From Clostridiales bacterium (GTDB lineage Bacteria; Bacillota; Clostridia; Christensenellales; Aristaeellaceae), in contig SVGU01000025.1 in assembly GCA_015056155.1 (NCBI GenBank), positions 1 through 32,732 of the forward strand: DNA of 32,732 bases, in the 5' to 3' direction. The stretch's first letter is position 1; every line of letters begins with the position of its first letter. Shown one piece after another: positions 1 to 6,433 of the stretch. Both the position numbers and the translations under genes were made by a program. The notes under the pieces were generated by a model. That model had not been told where the DNA came from. It was given only the letters and a program-made list of their open reading frames with translations, and did not search any database.

Positions 1-132
1 GTATGGCTGCGAGTTGCTGCTGAACTGGTGGAAGATGACCGTGTTGAAGCCCGTAAGTCCATGCTGGATGCTTATCCAAGCCTGCGCAACATGTACGACG
101 AGAATGACGGTAATACCCATGTGCTATTCTAA
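1..132 (+). CDS. C-terminal part of a pyridoxamine 5'-phosphate oxidase-like (split-barrel flavin-binding) protein, tail truncated
   Basis: The reading frame is open from the window edge and stops at 130-132, giving the last 43 residues. The pattern WLRVAAELVEDDRVEAR followed by AYPSLRNMY and DDGNT-like residues (here ENDGNT) resembles the C-terminal half of small Clostridial PNPOx-like proteins, which bind FMN and whose substrates are usually unknown. From memory of the family, about ten more residues (a final beta strand beginning near VLYLK) normally follow; here the frame stops after HVLF. The stop overlaps the 3' end of a converging small gene at 124-240, so the tail was probably lost at a recombination junction. 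The N-terminus lies outside the window. The family call is from pattern memory and is moderately sure. Confidence 0.5.
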   Translation, partial: VWLRVAAELVEDDRVEARKSMLDAYPSLRNMYDENDGNTHVLF

Positions 133-240
133 ATAGTACAACGCAGTATACTTGCGGACGTGGATGATCTTGCATAGCTGCTCTTTACTGATGGTCTCAG
201 GATACTCTGCAAGCAGATACGCATATTTGCTTCTTGTCAT
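124..240 (-). pseudogene. Truncated excisionase-like / small helix-turn-helix protein
   Basis: This 38-codon frame starts at an ATG (238-240 on the plus strand) behind an AAGGTG ribosome binding site. It reads MTRSKYAYLLAEYPETISKE and then QLCKIIHVRKYTALYYLE. It resembles the N-terminal half of the small helix-turn-helix (MerR/excisionase-like) proteins of Clostridial integrative elements, where YP-x-TISKEQ(F/L) leads into the DNA-binding helix and the chain normally continues SGLVPC to about 65-70 residues. Here it stops exactly where that continuation should begin. It overlaps the converging gene at 1-132 by 9 bases. In complete elements such a gene usually lies beside the integrase gene, and no integrase is visible. 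I read it as a remnant; a functional 38-residue peptide cannot be excluded. Confidence 0.5.
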
Positions 241-339
241 GTTCATCACCTTCACAATTTCTTGTCAACGGCAGGTGATTTGACCGACAAAAAGTTATGA
301 GAATACTGAGTTGTTGGGGTGCGAGTGACCTCTCTCTTC

Positions 340-388
340 TTCTCTCCAGATTCTCTCCAACGGCCTGTTTTCTCTCCTAATTCTCTCC
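340..388 (+). repeat. Four phased TTCTCTCC repeats, candidate integrase arm-type sites
   Basis: TTCTCTCC occurs at 340-347, 351-358, 370-377 and 381-388. Members of each pair start 11 bp apart and the two pairs start 30 bp apart, so all sit on nearly the same face of the helix. They lie between the excisionase-like remnant and the tRNA-derived attachment site, where tyrosine recombinases and excisionases of integrative elements bind their arm sites. The repeat pattern is seen directly; the role is inferred. Confidence 0.55.
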
Positions 389-416
389 TGGGCGCTCATT
401 TATCAGCCGTTTTTCT

Positions 417-428
417 GTGGGTTCGAAT
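417..428 (+). repeat. 12-bp copy of the tRNA T-arm sequence
   Basis: GTGGGTTCGAAT at 417-428 is identical to 585-596, the 5' T-stem and T-loop of the tRNA-Ser fragment 168 bp downstream. The match ends where the 3' side of the T-stem should begin. It may be a second, partial recombination core left from an earlier insertion, or a chance match. Confidence 0.4.
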
Positions 429-556
429 TGCCTGAGAATATGAGCGTTTGCGGGGGTTGGGAGAGCTGAACAGCGGTGATTTCAAGGGCTGCGGCGAGGG
501 GGCTATCTTCCGGTATCTTCCGTCATTTACCACTAATGTCCTTAATACGAGGAAAA

Positions 557-611
557 CTCGAAATGCGTTTGCTCGAGAGGGCACGTGGGTTCGAATCCCA
601 CCCGCTCCGCA
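557..611 (+). other. Attachment-site remnant: 3' half of a tRNA-Ser(CGA) gene
   Basis: The sequence from 557 reads as a serine tRNA from the anticodon loop to the end. The loop CTCGAAA has anticodon CGA at 559-561. The 3' anticodon stem TGCGT, a long variable arm, a perfect T-arm (585-589 paired with 597-601 around TTCGAAT), the acceptor strand CCGCTCC at 602-608 and discriminator G609 follow. The bases before 557 do not form the 5' anticodon stem, and no GGAGCGG 5' acceptor strand lies upstream, so the 5' half is absent. Many tyrosine-recombinase elements recombine at the anticodon loop of a tRNA gene and leave such a 3' copy at the other end. The intact gene should lie at the far side of the element, outside the window. 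Confidence 0.72.
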
Positions 612-614
612 CAG

Positions 615-648
615 GGCTCTGTAGAAGATATTCTGCAGAGCCTTTTTT
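615..648 (+). terminator. Rho-independent terminator behind the tRNA-Ser fragment
   Basis: A 12-bp stem (615-626 with 631-642, one T-G pair) closes a GATA loop and is followed by TTTTTT at 643-648. Its place 3 bases after the tRNA end suggests it is the native terminator of the tRNA-Ser transcription unit. Confidence 0.85.
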
Positions 649-961
649 GTGTTCAGAAATTTCTGAGCGGGCAGGTGAAGGCAGCATAATGGAGCGCGGA
701 TAGAGGGCGGGAACAGAAGGAGATCCCAACAGAAGGTGGCATCTTGACATGCCTGTTGCGTTCAGGTATGATGAAAGCAGGATTCGCTTTCAGACGGCAG
801 CGATCGGGGGTGCGACCAGGGGTACATCGACTCACGTGCTCGCTGCAAGCAGTAAGGCGCAATGACTTGTGAATAACTGAAAGAAGGCTACTATAGACAC
901 CACCCAGCAATCGATTCGGCTTGGCTTCTGCGATTCCGAGAAATCAGAGGGGTTGGAAATA
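649..961. other. Intergenic region with promoter and long leader; no gene seen
   Basis: It holds a perfect 14-bp palindrome TCAGAAATTTCTGA at 653-666, the promoter at 744-772 and a leader of about 180 bases before the gene at 962. The leader opens with a small hairpin (GAAAGC 773-778 with GCTTTC 786-791). I do not recognise a known riboswitch and see no convincing coding frame. The gap from 241 to 614 likewise holds only the repeats and attachment site listed separately. Confidence 0.5.
744..772 (+). promoter_or_regulatory. Consensus sigma-A promoter
   Basis: TTGACA at 744-749 and TATGAT at 767-772 are separated by 17 bases. An inverted repeat GGCAT (738-742) / ATGCC (749-753) brackets the -35 box and could be an operator. 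It points to the gene starting at 962. Confidence 0.75.
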
Positions 962-1978
962 ATGAAGGAGTATCCGCGATTTACACATGGTCATGGGTTC
1001 ATTTGGATTCCAAGCGAGGAAAGGAGATCTGTCTCAAAGCAGTTTCATCATCTTTTTTCACCTACACTAAAGGAAAACGGATTTGTTAGAAAAGAGAGTG
1101 CTTGGTGGAGAATCTTAAATGGTAATTATTTGCAGGGAATAAACTTTGATGTTTCCCCTCAAAACAAATATGTTGATGATTTAGTTGTTGAATATACCAT
1201 ACTTCCTCTTTACGCAGGACTCCGATCGAGTTTTTGCACCACTTTTTTGGGCAATCATCACTTGCTGACCAAATTTTTGTATCCAGGTTATCCTGATGTA
1301 GATGGCACGTTTACTGCTAGGTTGATGGATGAAGATGGCTTGCCTGGAGAACTGGTCGCAACATCCACAAATGCGAGTTGTTCATTCTTCAATGCATTGC
1401 ACAATTCAGAAGAGGCGCTCAAAGCAGAACTGGAAATCTTCTGTGAAAGAACATTGCCAGCAATGAATTTGATAAACAGCCCTGAAAGTTATTTACTCTT
1501 TTATAACACGCTGCAGCATGCGCCACATGCGCACATATCCAGTGAAAACTATATTGCGACGCAATTGCTGTTGGGGGATTGGAAAGAGGCAGAACGTGGA
1601 ATCGTCGCCGCATCACATAATGGTACGAACGATATTGAAAAAATGACTGAAATGCTAACATTTCCCGGAAGCGAAGACTACATTTCAAACCTTTTAGGAC
1701 AGGCGTCCTTTTCTCCGGATCAGAGATATGGTTTGGTTCGTGATTTGCTGACAATGAAGTACGCTTCTCTTCCAGAAGGCTGCAATGCAGCTATCAATCA
1801 ATATGTTGACAAAATCAATGTGTTTTTATCCGATAGATTTGATATATACACTGCATTGCAAGCCATACGAAGTTACGATGAGGCATGGCTTCAAAGCAGG
1901 ATACAGAGTAACTACTTGAAAAGTCGGCAGGCTATTGGTAAGCAATTACCCCAGCTATTACGAATGTACGAGCTTTGA
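962..1978 (+). CDS. Hypothetical protein, weakly DUF4304-like N-terminus
   Basis: This frame encodes 338 residues. ATG 962 is preferred over the in-frame TTG at 953 because AGAGGGG at 946-952 is correctly spaced from it. The N-terminal third (FHHLFSPTLKENGFVRKES, then WWRILNGNYLQGINFD) has the layout of DUF4304-type proteins: a helix, GF-x-RK, an aromatic pair, then a strand with LQ. The remainder is helical with acidic stretches and has no motif I recognise. No signal peptide or membrane segment is visible, so it is probably cytoplasmic. Its base composition is clearly more AT-rich than the genes from 2750 onward, and it sits just behind the tRNA-Ser attachment remnant, both suggesting acquisition by transfer. 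Some DUF4304-like proteins occur as immunity or cargo genes, but no partner toxin is seen here, so no function is assigned. Confidence 0.7.
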   Translation: MKEYPRFTHGHGFIWIPSEERRSVSKQFHHLFSPTLKENGFVRKESAWWRILNGNYLQGINFDVSPQNKYVDDLVVEYTILPLYAGLRSSFCTTFLGNHHLLTKFLYPGYPDVDGTFTARLMDEDGLPGELVATSTNASCSFFNALHNSEEALKAELEIFCERTLPAMNLINSPESYLLFYNTLQHAPHAHISSENYIATQLLLGDWKEAERGIVAASHNGTNDIEKMTEMLTFPGSEDYISNLLGQASFSPDQRYGLVRDLLTMKYASLPEGCNAAINQYVDKINVFLSDRFDIYTALQAIRSYDEAWLQSRIQSNYLKSRQAIGKQLPQLLRMYEL

Positions 1979-2183
1979 TATGGTATTTGTTCAGTTCTAT
2001 GAGTATGTAGATGACACGAAGATGTTAGTCACAACGTATTATTGGCCATACAAAATGCTCCATAAGAGCATGATTGCGACAGGTGTAAGCACAATGCCAA
2101 CCATCGCCTTCAGGATTATCATTGCAAGAAACGTAATCCGGGAAAACCTTTTGATTTGTGAACTCAAATACTGATAATGGGAG

Positions 2184-2663
2184 ATGATTTCCTTGACTAT
2201 TGCAGAAGCGAGCTTTTCTACAAAAGTGGTCATTATCGTATCGTGCATTTTGGCGCTTGGCAATCTGTATTACCTGATCGCGTATGCGATGCCCCAGAAG
2301 CTTGTGCAGCTTGTTCTGGCGGCACACTCGAACAAAACAGACGTCACACACTGGAATATCAAGCTGAACAGTCAGACGCGGGAAGCACTTTGTACGCCGC
2401 TGACGAAGGAACAGCTTGCATATCTCGATGAAAAGAGCGACGATATCATCAGCAAGAGCGTCACGTGCTATCTCATATCGCACAAGTACAGGCCCAATGA
2501 GCTATCCGGCGTTGTCAGCGTGTCGATCCATATCCGGAGCAAATCTGGATTATGCGATGTGGATTATGATAGGGTGCGGATTCGGATCGTCACAAAAAGC
2601 AACGGGAAGGGCGGGTTCGAAGCTCGCAGGGTGGTGGAGGCGGTCGAGCTGCTCTCCGCGTGA
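2184..2663 (+). CDS. Hypothetical membrane-anchored protein
   Basis: This frame encodes up to 159 residues. One N-terminal hydrophobic segment (about residues 14-36, VVIIVSCILALGNLYYLIAY) is followed by a soluble part that alternates strands and helices and ends RRVVEAVELLSA. The topology suggests a single-pass protein or an uncleaved signal anchor. The start is uncertain: ATG 2184 lies directly against GGGAG, whereas TTG 2193 is about 9 bases from the same GGAG and may be the true start, removing three residues. I recognise no family. Composition is intermediate between the AT-rich island and the GC-rich chromosome. It is followed by a terminator at 2706-2740, so it probably forms the last gene of the island transcript or a unit of its own. 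Confidence 0.6.
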   Translation: MISLTIAEASFSTKVVIIVSCILALGNLYYLIAYAMPQKLVQLVLAAHSNKTDVTHWNIKLNSQTREALCTPLTKEQLAYLDEKSDDIISKSVTCYLISHKYRPNELSGVVSVSIHIRSKSGLCDVDYDRVRIRIVTKSNGKGGFEARRVVEAVELLSA

Positions 2664-2705
2664 CGGGCAGGCGAAAGGCTCGGAAGCACGCGGCCCCAAA
2701 AGAAT

Positions 2706-2740
2706 AAGACCTTGCGGCGGCAGCCTTTGCAAGGTCTTTT
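2706..2740. terminator. Bidirectional rho-independent terminator
   Basis: A perfect 10-bp stem AAGACCTTGC (2706-2715) / GCAAGGTCTT (2729-2738) ends in a T-rich run on the plus strand. On the minus strand it is followed by ATTCTTTT. It lies between two converging genes and can end both. Confidence 0.8.
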
Positions 2741-2752
2741 CTGATGCGGTCC

Positions 2753-3619
2753 TCAGCCGCCGAACAGGTGCGGCAGGGCAAGGAACAGGTATTCCCAGCA
2801 GTCGTCGTAGGTGTGCCAGCCGTTTTCCTTCAGGCACCAGGTCAGGTTGCCGCCGTCGGGCTGATCGGCGAGGGTGAAGAAGTCCGTGTCGGCGAGGGCT
2901 TCGACCATGGGCTGCAGCGCTTCGAAGGCGATATCCTTGTCGCCTGTGAAGGCGAGGACGCGGACGTCTTCCGGCGCGGCGCCGGAGGTGTGCAGCTGTT
3001 CGACCAGCGCGGCTGCGGTCTCCGCCGGGAAGTCCTTGCCGCCCTTGAGGCCCTTGATCCAGTAATCGCCCGACAGGGGCGCGCAGCACCAGATTTCCCG
3101 GGAGGCATTGGCCAGCACGCTCCAGGTGGTCTCGCCGCCCATGGAGAAGCCGCTGAAGGCGCGCTGACGGCGGTCGGGGAGGGTGCGGAAGGCGGCGTCG
3201 ACCGCGGGGATCAGATCGCGGGTCAGCTCGGTGGGGAAGCGGTGCGTCAGCAGGACGGCAACGTCGATGCTGCGGCGGGCGGCCTCAAAGCCCTCGACCG
3301 TGTAGGTCGGCGCGATGACGATCATCGGCGCAACATGACCGGAGGCGATGGCGTTGTCGAGCATCGCCTTGAAGCCCGAACGTCCCTCCAGACCGCCGAA
3401 AACCTCGTTCTCGTCGCCGCCGCCGCCGTGCATCATGTACAGGACGGGGTAGTGCTGCTCCGGCGATTCGTCATAGCCGCAGGGCAGGTACACCAGCGCG
3501 CGCTTGTGCAGCGGGCGGTGCTGGTCGTCATAGGATTCGGTCTGGTAGAACATCTCGGTCAGGCGGCCGGGGGAGGCGCAGGGCTGACGCATGGATCCGG
3601 GCAGGGGCATAAAGCGCAT
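2753..3619 (-). CDS. Esterase, alpha/beta-hydrolase fold (esterase D / feruloyl-esterase-like, CE1-type)
   Basis: This is a 288-residue protein starting at ATG 3619 behind AAGGAGA; a longer frame upstream lacks a ribosome binding site and would overlap the promoter. The order is that of the esterase family: a strand region (RALVYLPCGYDE), the oxyanion-hole segment VLYMMHGGGGDE, the nucleophile elbow GFSMGG with Ser159, an acid loop AFTGDKD near residues 225-229, and a late catalytic His in NGWHTYDD (His269). Such enzymes hydrolyse carboxylic esters, including feruloyl or acetyl esters on plant polysaccharides. The substrate here is not predictable. No signal peptide is seen, so it is probably intracellular. 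It has its own promoter at 3654-3682 and follows the FliB-like gene on the same strand. Confidence 0.85.
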   Translation of the reverse strand: MRFMPLPGSMRQPCASPGRLTEMFYQTESYDDQHRPLHKRALVYLPCGYDESPEQHYPVLYMMHGGGGDENEVFGGLEGRSGFKAMLDNAIASGHVAPMIVIAPTYTVEGFEAARRSIDVAVLLTHRFPTELTRDLIPAVDAAFRTLPDRRQRAFSGFSMGGETTWSVLANASREIWCCAPLSGDYWIKGLKGGKDFPAETAAALVEQLHTSGAAPEDVRVLAFTGDKDIAFEALQPMVEALADTDFFTLADQPDGGNLTWCLKENGWHTYDDCWEYLFLALPHLFGG

Positions 3620-3653
3620 GGCGGGTTCTCCTTTGCAGTTCTTCTTTGCTGCC

Positions 3654-3682
3654 ATTATACAGCCTGGAGGCAGAAGATGCAA
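3654..3682 (-). promoter_or_regulatory. Sigma-A promoter of the esterase gene
   Basis: Read on the minus strand, TTGCAT (3677-3682) and TATAAT (3654-3659) are 17 bases apart, about 35 bases before the ATG at 3619. It overlaps the end of the upstream gap after the FliB-like gene at 3687. Confidence 0.75.
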
Positions 3683-3686
3683 GGGG

Positions 3687-4856
3687 TCACAGGCACAGCA
3701 GCTGCCTCAGATGCGCCCAGTCGTCGCAGCCCATGCGGCGGAGGGTGGGCGCGGCGAAGCGGTCGAACTCCGTGTGGTCGATGAGGCGGAAGGCGGCTGC
3801 GCATACGTCTACCGCAGCCTCGCGCGAGGGGTGCTCTGCCGTCCAGCCGAGCAGGAGGAAGCGCAGCATCGCGTAGACCGCGCACAGGGCGAGGTATTCG
3901 TCCATCAGAGACACGGGCCTGTCCTGGAAGGGGAACTGAACGAAGAACATGTGGTTCACCAGCAGGTGCTCCAGCCAGGTCTCCCACTCGGGGATCAGCG
4001 CGGCGAACCCGGCAGCGGCCTGCTCGTACCGGGCAAAGGCGGCTTCCCCCTCGCCGAAGTAGGCCAGCGCGGCCTTGCCGTAATCGTGGATGGAGCGGCT
4101 GCGGGCGTCCATGATGCTCAGCATTTCCTCCGCTGCCGCAAGGCCGGCTGTGAGCTGCGCGTGCCCTGCGTCGACGGCGTCGGGGACGTGCAGCGTTTCG
4201 CGGTTGCTCAGCAGCGCGTCCAGCTGTGCTTCGTCGCGGTCGGCCAGCGCGCGGTCAACGGCCTGCAGCGCCTCGCCCAGCAGCAGCATCCGGCGGGGCA
4301 GGGAATACGCCCGGTTCTGCAGATGGGAGATGAGCCAGAGGCGGATCTCCTGTTCGCGCCCGGCGGTGTGGAAATGGTGGATGCGCGGCGGTGCGTCCGG
4401 CAGGCAGTGACGGACGGGGAACAGCCGGAAGCTCAGGGGTGCGGAATGCGAAAGGAGCATTTCCGGCACCGCCTCGCAGCTGTTGGCGCAGGAGGCTTCG
4501 CGGTCGCTGCCGGTCCGGATGCCTCTCGGGTACAGCCGGCACACCGCGGACAGCATCTCCTCGCCCAATTCTGCATGCATCCGGCACAGTCCGTCCGGCT
4601 GATGCATCGGGCACTGGCCGTCAAAGCGGGGAGAGATCTGCGCGTAATGATCGGGCGTCGGGTGGTCGCACAGGTGCATCGCGCCGTCGAGCAGCCTGCG
4701 CAGCTCATCGGAGCAGGGGATGCTCAGCAGCCGGAAATAGTCCTGCATGGAGAACGAGATCGGCCAGCCCTCGCAGCAGGGGGTGCGGCAGCTGCCCTGC
4801 TTGCAGCGGAAAGCGGGGTAATAGTCCGGGACAAGGTATTGTTGGTCTTCCTGCAT
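3687..4856 (-). CDS. fliB: Flagellin lysine-N-methylase-like protein (FliB family, cysteine-rich YkgJ-type domain)
   Basis: This is a 389-residue protein. ATG 4856 follows AAGG with 8-base spacing; the upstream in-frame extension to 4976 has no binding site. The N-terminal pattern YYPAFRCKQGSC-x3-CC-x-GW has Cys18, 23, 27 and 28. With later cysteines in GQCPMH, GLCRMH, AVCRLYPR and SCANSC it matches the metal-binding core of FliB proteins. In Salmonella FliB methylates lysines of flagellin. The C-terminal part is helical, as in the family. No flagellar gene is in the window, and many Clostridia carry isolated copies, so the actual substrate is open. Gene family is well supported; function is inferred. 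Confidence 0.8.
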   Translation of the reverse strand: MQEDQQYLVPDYYPAFRCKQGSCRTPCCEGWPISFSMQDYFRLLSIPCSDELRRLLDGAMHLCDHPTPDHYAQISPRFDGQCPMHQPDGLCRMHAELGEEMLSAVCRLYPRGIRTGSDREASCANSCEAVPEMLLSHSAPLSFRLFPVRHCLPDAPPRIHHFHTAGREQEIRLWLISHLQNRAYSLPRRMLLLGEALQAVDRALADRDEAQLDALLSNRETLHVPDAVDAGHAQLTAGLAAAEEMLSIMDARSRSIHDYGKAALAYFGEGEAAFARYEQAAAGFAALIPEWETWLEHLLVNHMFFVQFPFQDRPVSLMDEYLALCAVYAMLRFLLLGWTAEHPSREAAVDVCAAAFRLIDHTEFDRFAAPTLRRMGCDDWAHLRQLLCL

Positions 4857-5143
4857 CACAATCGCCTTCTGTTTCAGATTTGCTGTTTTGTGGAAAAACG
4901 GCGTGATACAATTCTTCGGGGAAATGAAAAAATCCTTTATGCAAGCATAGCCTTTTTGTGAATCTTCTGTGAACATTTTGCAGAAATCTGCGGGGCTGAG
5001 AAAGGAAACCGGCGATCGGGCGCGAATAGAAACTGTTATTCATGGTCATCACGCAGGCGACCTGTGCAGGGGCTGTGTTGAGGGTGAAACCCATCCGAAG
5101 CGGGTCCGGCGCCTGACGGTCAGGGCGATAAAGGAGGATGCAT

Positions 5144-6307
5144 ATGCTGAAGCTTGGTATCATCGGCGTGGGCAACATCGGCTCGTCCCATGTCAACAAC
5201 GTCCGCAGCGGGAGCTGCCCGGAGGTCGTGATCACGGCCGTTGCGGACCGGCGCGAGAGCCGCCGTGCCTGGGCGAGGGAGAACCTGCCCGGAGTGCAGA
5301 TCTTCAACGAGGGCTCGGAGCTCATCGCCAGCGGAGCCTGCGAGGCGGTGCTGATCGCCACGCCCCATTATCAGCATCCTACCCTGGCGGTGGAGGCCTT
5401 CCGGCATGGGCTGCATGTCCTGTGCGAGAAGCCTGCGGGCGTGTATACCCTGCAGGTGCGGGAGATGATCGCGGCGGCGGACGAGCACCCGGAGCTGGTG
5501 TTCGGCATGATGTTCAATCAGCGCACCAACTGCGTGTACCGCAGGATGAAGGAAATGATCGACAGCGGCGAGATCGGCACGCTCAAGCGCATGTCGTGGA
5601 TCGTGACGGACTGGTACCGCACGCAGTTCTACTATGATTCCGGCGCATGGCGTGCCACGTGGGCAGGCGAAGGCGGCGGCGTGCTGCTGAACCAGTGCCC
5701 CCATCAGCTGGACCTGCTGCAGTGGCTGTGCGGCCTGCCGGAGACGGTGCATGCCTTCTGCCACGAGGGAAAGTGGCATGACGTCGAGGTCGAGGACGAC
5801 GTGACGGCCTATATGACCTTCCCCGGCGGCGCGACGGGCGTGTTCATCACCACCACCGGCGACGCCCCCGGCACCAACCGCCTGGAGATCACCGGCACGA
5901 AGGGCAAGCTGGTCTGCGAGCATGATGTGCTGACCTTTGAGAAGCTGGCGGTGGACGAGCGCGAGTGGTGCGTCACCTGCAAGGAGGGCTTCCGCAAGCC
6001 GGACTGCGAGCGCATCACCGTGGAAACGGACGGGAAGAATCCCCAGCATGTGGGCGTGCTGAACGCCTTTGCCGGCGCGATCGCCGGAGGTCAGCCGCTG
6101 GTGGCGGACGGCCGCGAGGGCATCAACGGCCTGATGCTGTCCAACGCGATGCACCTGTCCGCGTGGACGGGCGAGACCGTGTCCCTGCCCATTGACGAGG
6201 AGAAGTTCTATCGCCTGCTGATGGAGCGCTGCGCCACCTCCCGCCACAAGGAGGAGACCGACGTGACCATGGACACCTCCGGCAGCTACGGCAGCAAGGT
6301 GAAGTAA
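5144..6307 (+). CDS. Gfo/Idh/MocA-family NAD(P)-dependent oxidoreductase
   Basis: This is a 387-residue protein. ATG 5144 is chosen over ATG 5138 because AAAGGAGG (5130-5137) touches the latter and is ideally spaced from the former. The N-terminus carries the Rossmann motif GVGNIG in LGIIGVGNIGSSH, followed by AVADRR and the family signature CEKPAG. The (beta/alpha) C-terminal domain has GGGVLLNQCPHQLDLLQWL, the usual H-x2-D segment with the catalytic His. Members oxidise or epimerise hydroxyl groups of sugars, inositols and related compounds using NAD(P); the substrate cannot be told. It stands alone, 287 bases from a divergent gene. No clear promoter was found in that gap, and no terminator follows. 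Confidence 0.9.
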   Translation: MLKLGIIGVGNIGSSHVNNVRSGSCPEVVITAVADRRESRRAWARENLPGVQIFNEGSELIASGACEAVLIATPHYQHPTLAVEAFRHGLHVLCEKPAGVYTLQVREMIAAADEHPELVFGMMFNQRTNCVYRRMKEMIDSGEIGTLKRMSWIVTDWYRTQFYYDSGAWRATWAGEGGGVLLNQCPHQLDLLQWLCGLPETVHAFCHEGKWHDVEVEDDVTAYMTFPGGATGVFITTTGDAPGTNRLEITGTKGKLVCEHDVLTFEKLAVDEREWCVTCKEGFRKPDCERITVETDGKNPQHVGVLNAFAGAIAGGQPLVADGREGINGLMLSNAMHLSAWTGETVSLPIDEEKFYRLLMERCATSRHKEETDVTMDTSGSYGSKVK

Positions 6308-6319
6308 GCGTCCTTCCGC

Positions 6320-6348
6320 TTGACGAAAGCGGCCGGAACCGGTATAAT
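6320..6348 (+). promoter_or_regulatory. Sigma-A promoter of recJ-rel
   Basis: TTGACG at 6320-6325 and TATAAT at 6343-6348 have a 17-base spacer. The predicted RNA start near 6355 leaves a leader of about 80 bases before the recJ ATG. Confidence 0.85.
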
Positions 6349-6372
6349 ACCACCATACAGAATGCCTGTTAT

Positions 6373-6407
6373 GGGAGGAGCTCCATCGCGGGGCTCCTCT
6401 CGTTTTT
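6373..6407 (+). terminator. Terminator-like hairpin inside the recJ leader
   Basis: Bases 6373-6381 (core GAGGAGC) pair with 6393-6401 (core GCTCCTC) and are followed by TTTTT at 6403-6407. It lies between the promoter and the start codon, so it could act as an attenuator. No antiterminator partner or ligand motif is recognised. Confidence 0.6.
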
Positions 6408-6433
6408 CAATGACGGATGCGGGAGGGCTCGGA

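Noticed and set aside
396..584. Minus-strand frame across the att region
   Set aside because: It spans the tRNA remnant and gap DNA, and has no ribosome binding site or recognisable motif.
557..611. Functional tRNA-Ser gene
   Set aside because: Only the part from the anticodon loop to the 3' end is present; no 5' acceptor or D-arm precedes it.
2151..2178. Promoter TTGATT-16-GATAAT before the gene at 2184
   Set aside because: The RNA would begin at or after the start codon, leaving no binding site; too weak to support.
2039..2263. Minus-strand frame of 74 codons with a hydrophobic end
   Set aside because: It reads plausibly as a small membrane protein but has no ribosome binding site at any ATG and overlaps the plus-strand gene at 2184. 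Kept only as a weak alternative for the gap 1979-2183.
4857..5143. Promoters for the divergent FliB-like and Gfo/Idh/MocA genes
   Set aside because: TACAAT and TATGCT boxes occur but no -35 box at acceptable spacing was found; none is reported.
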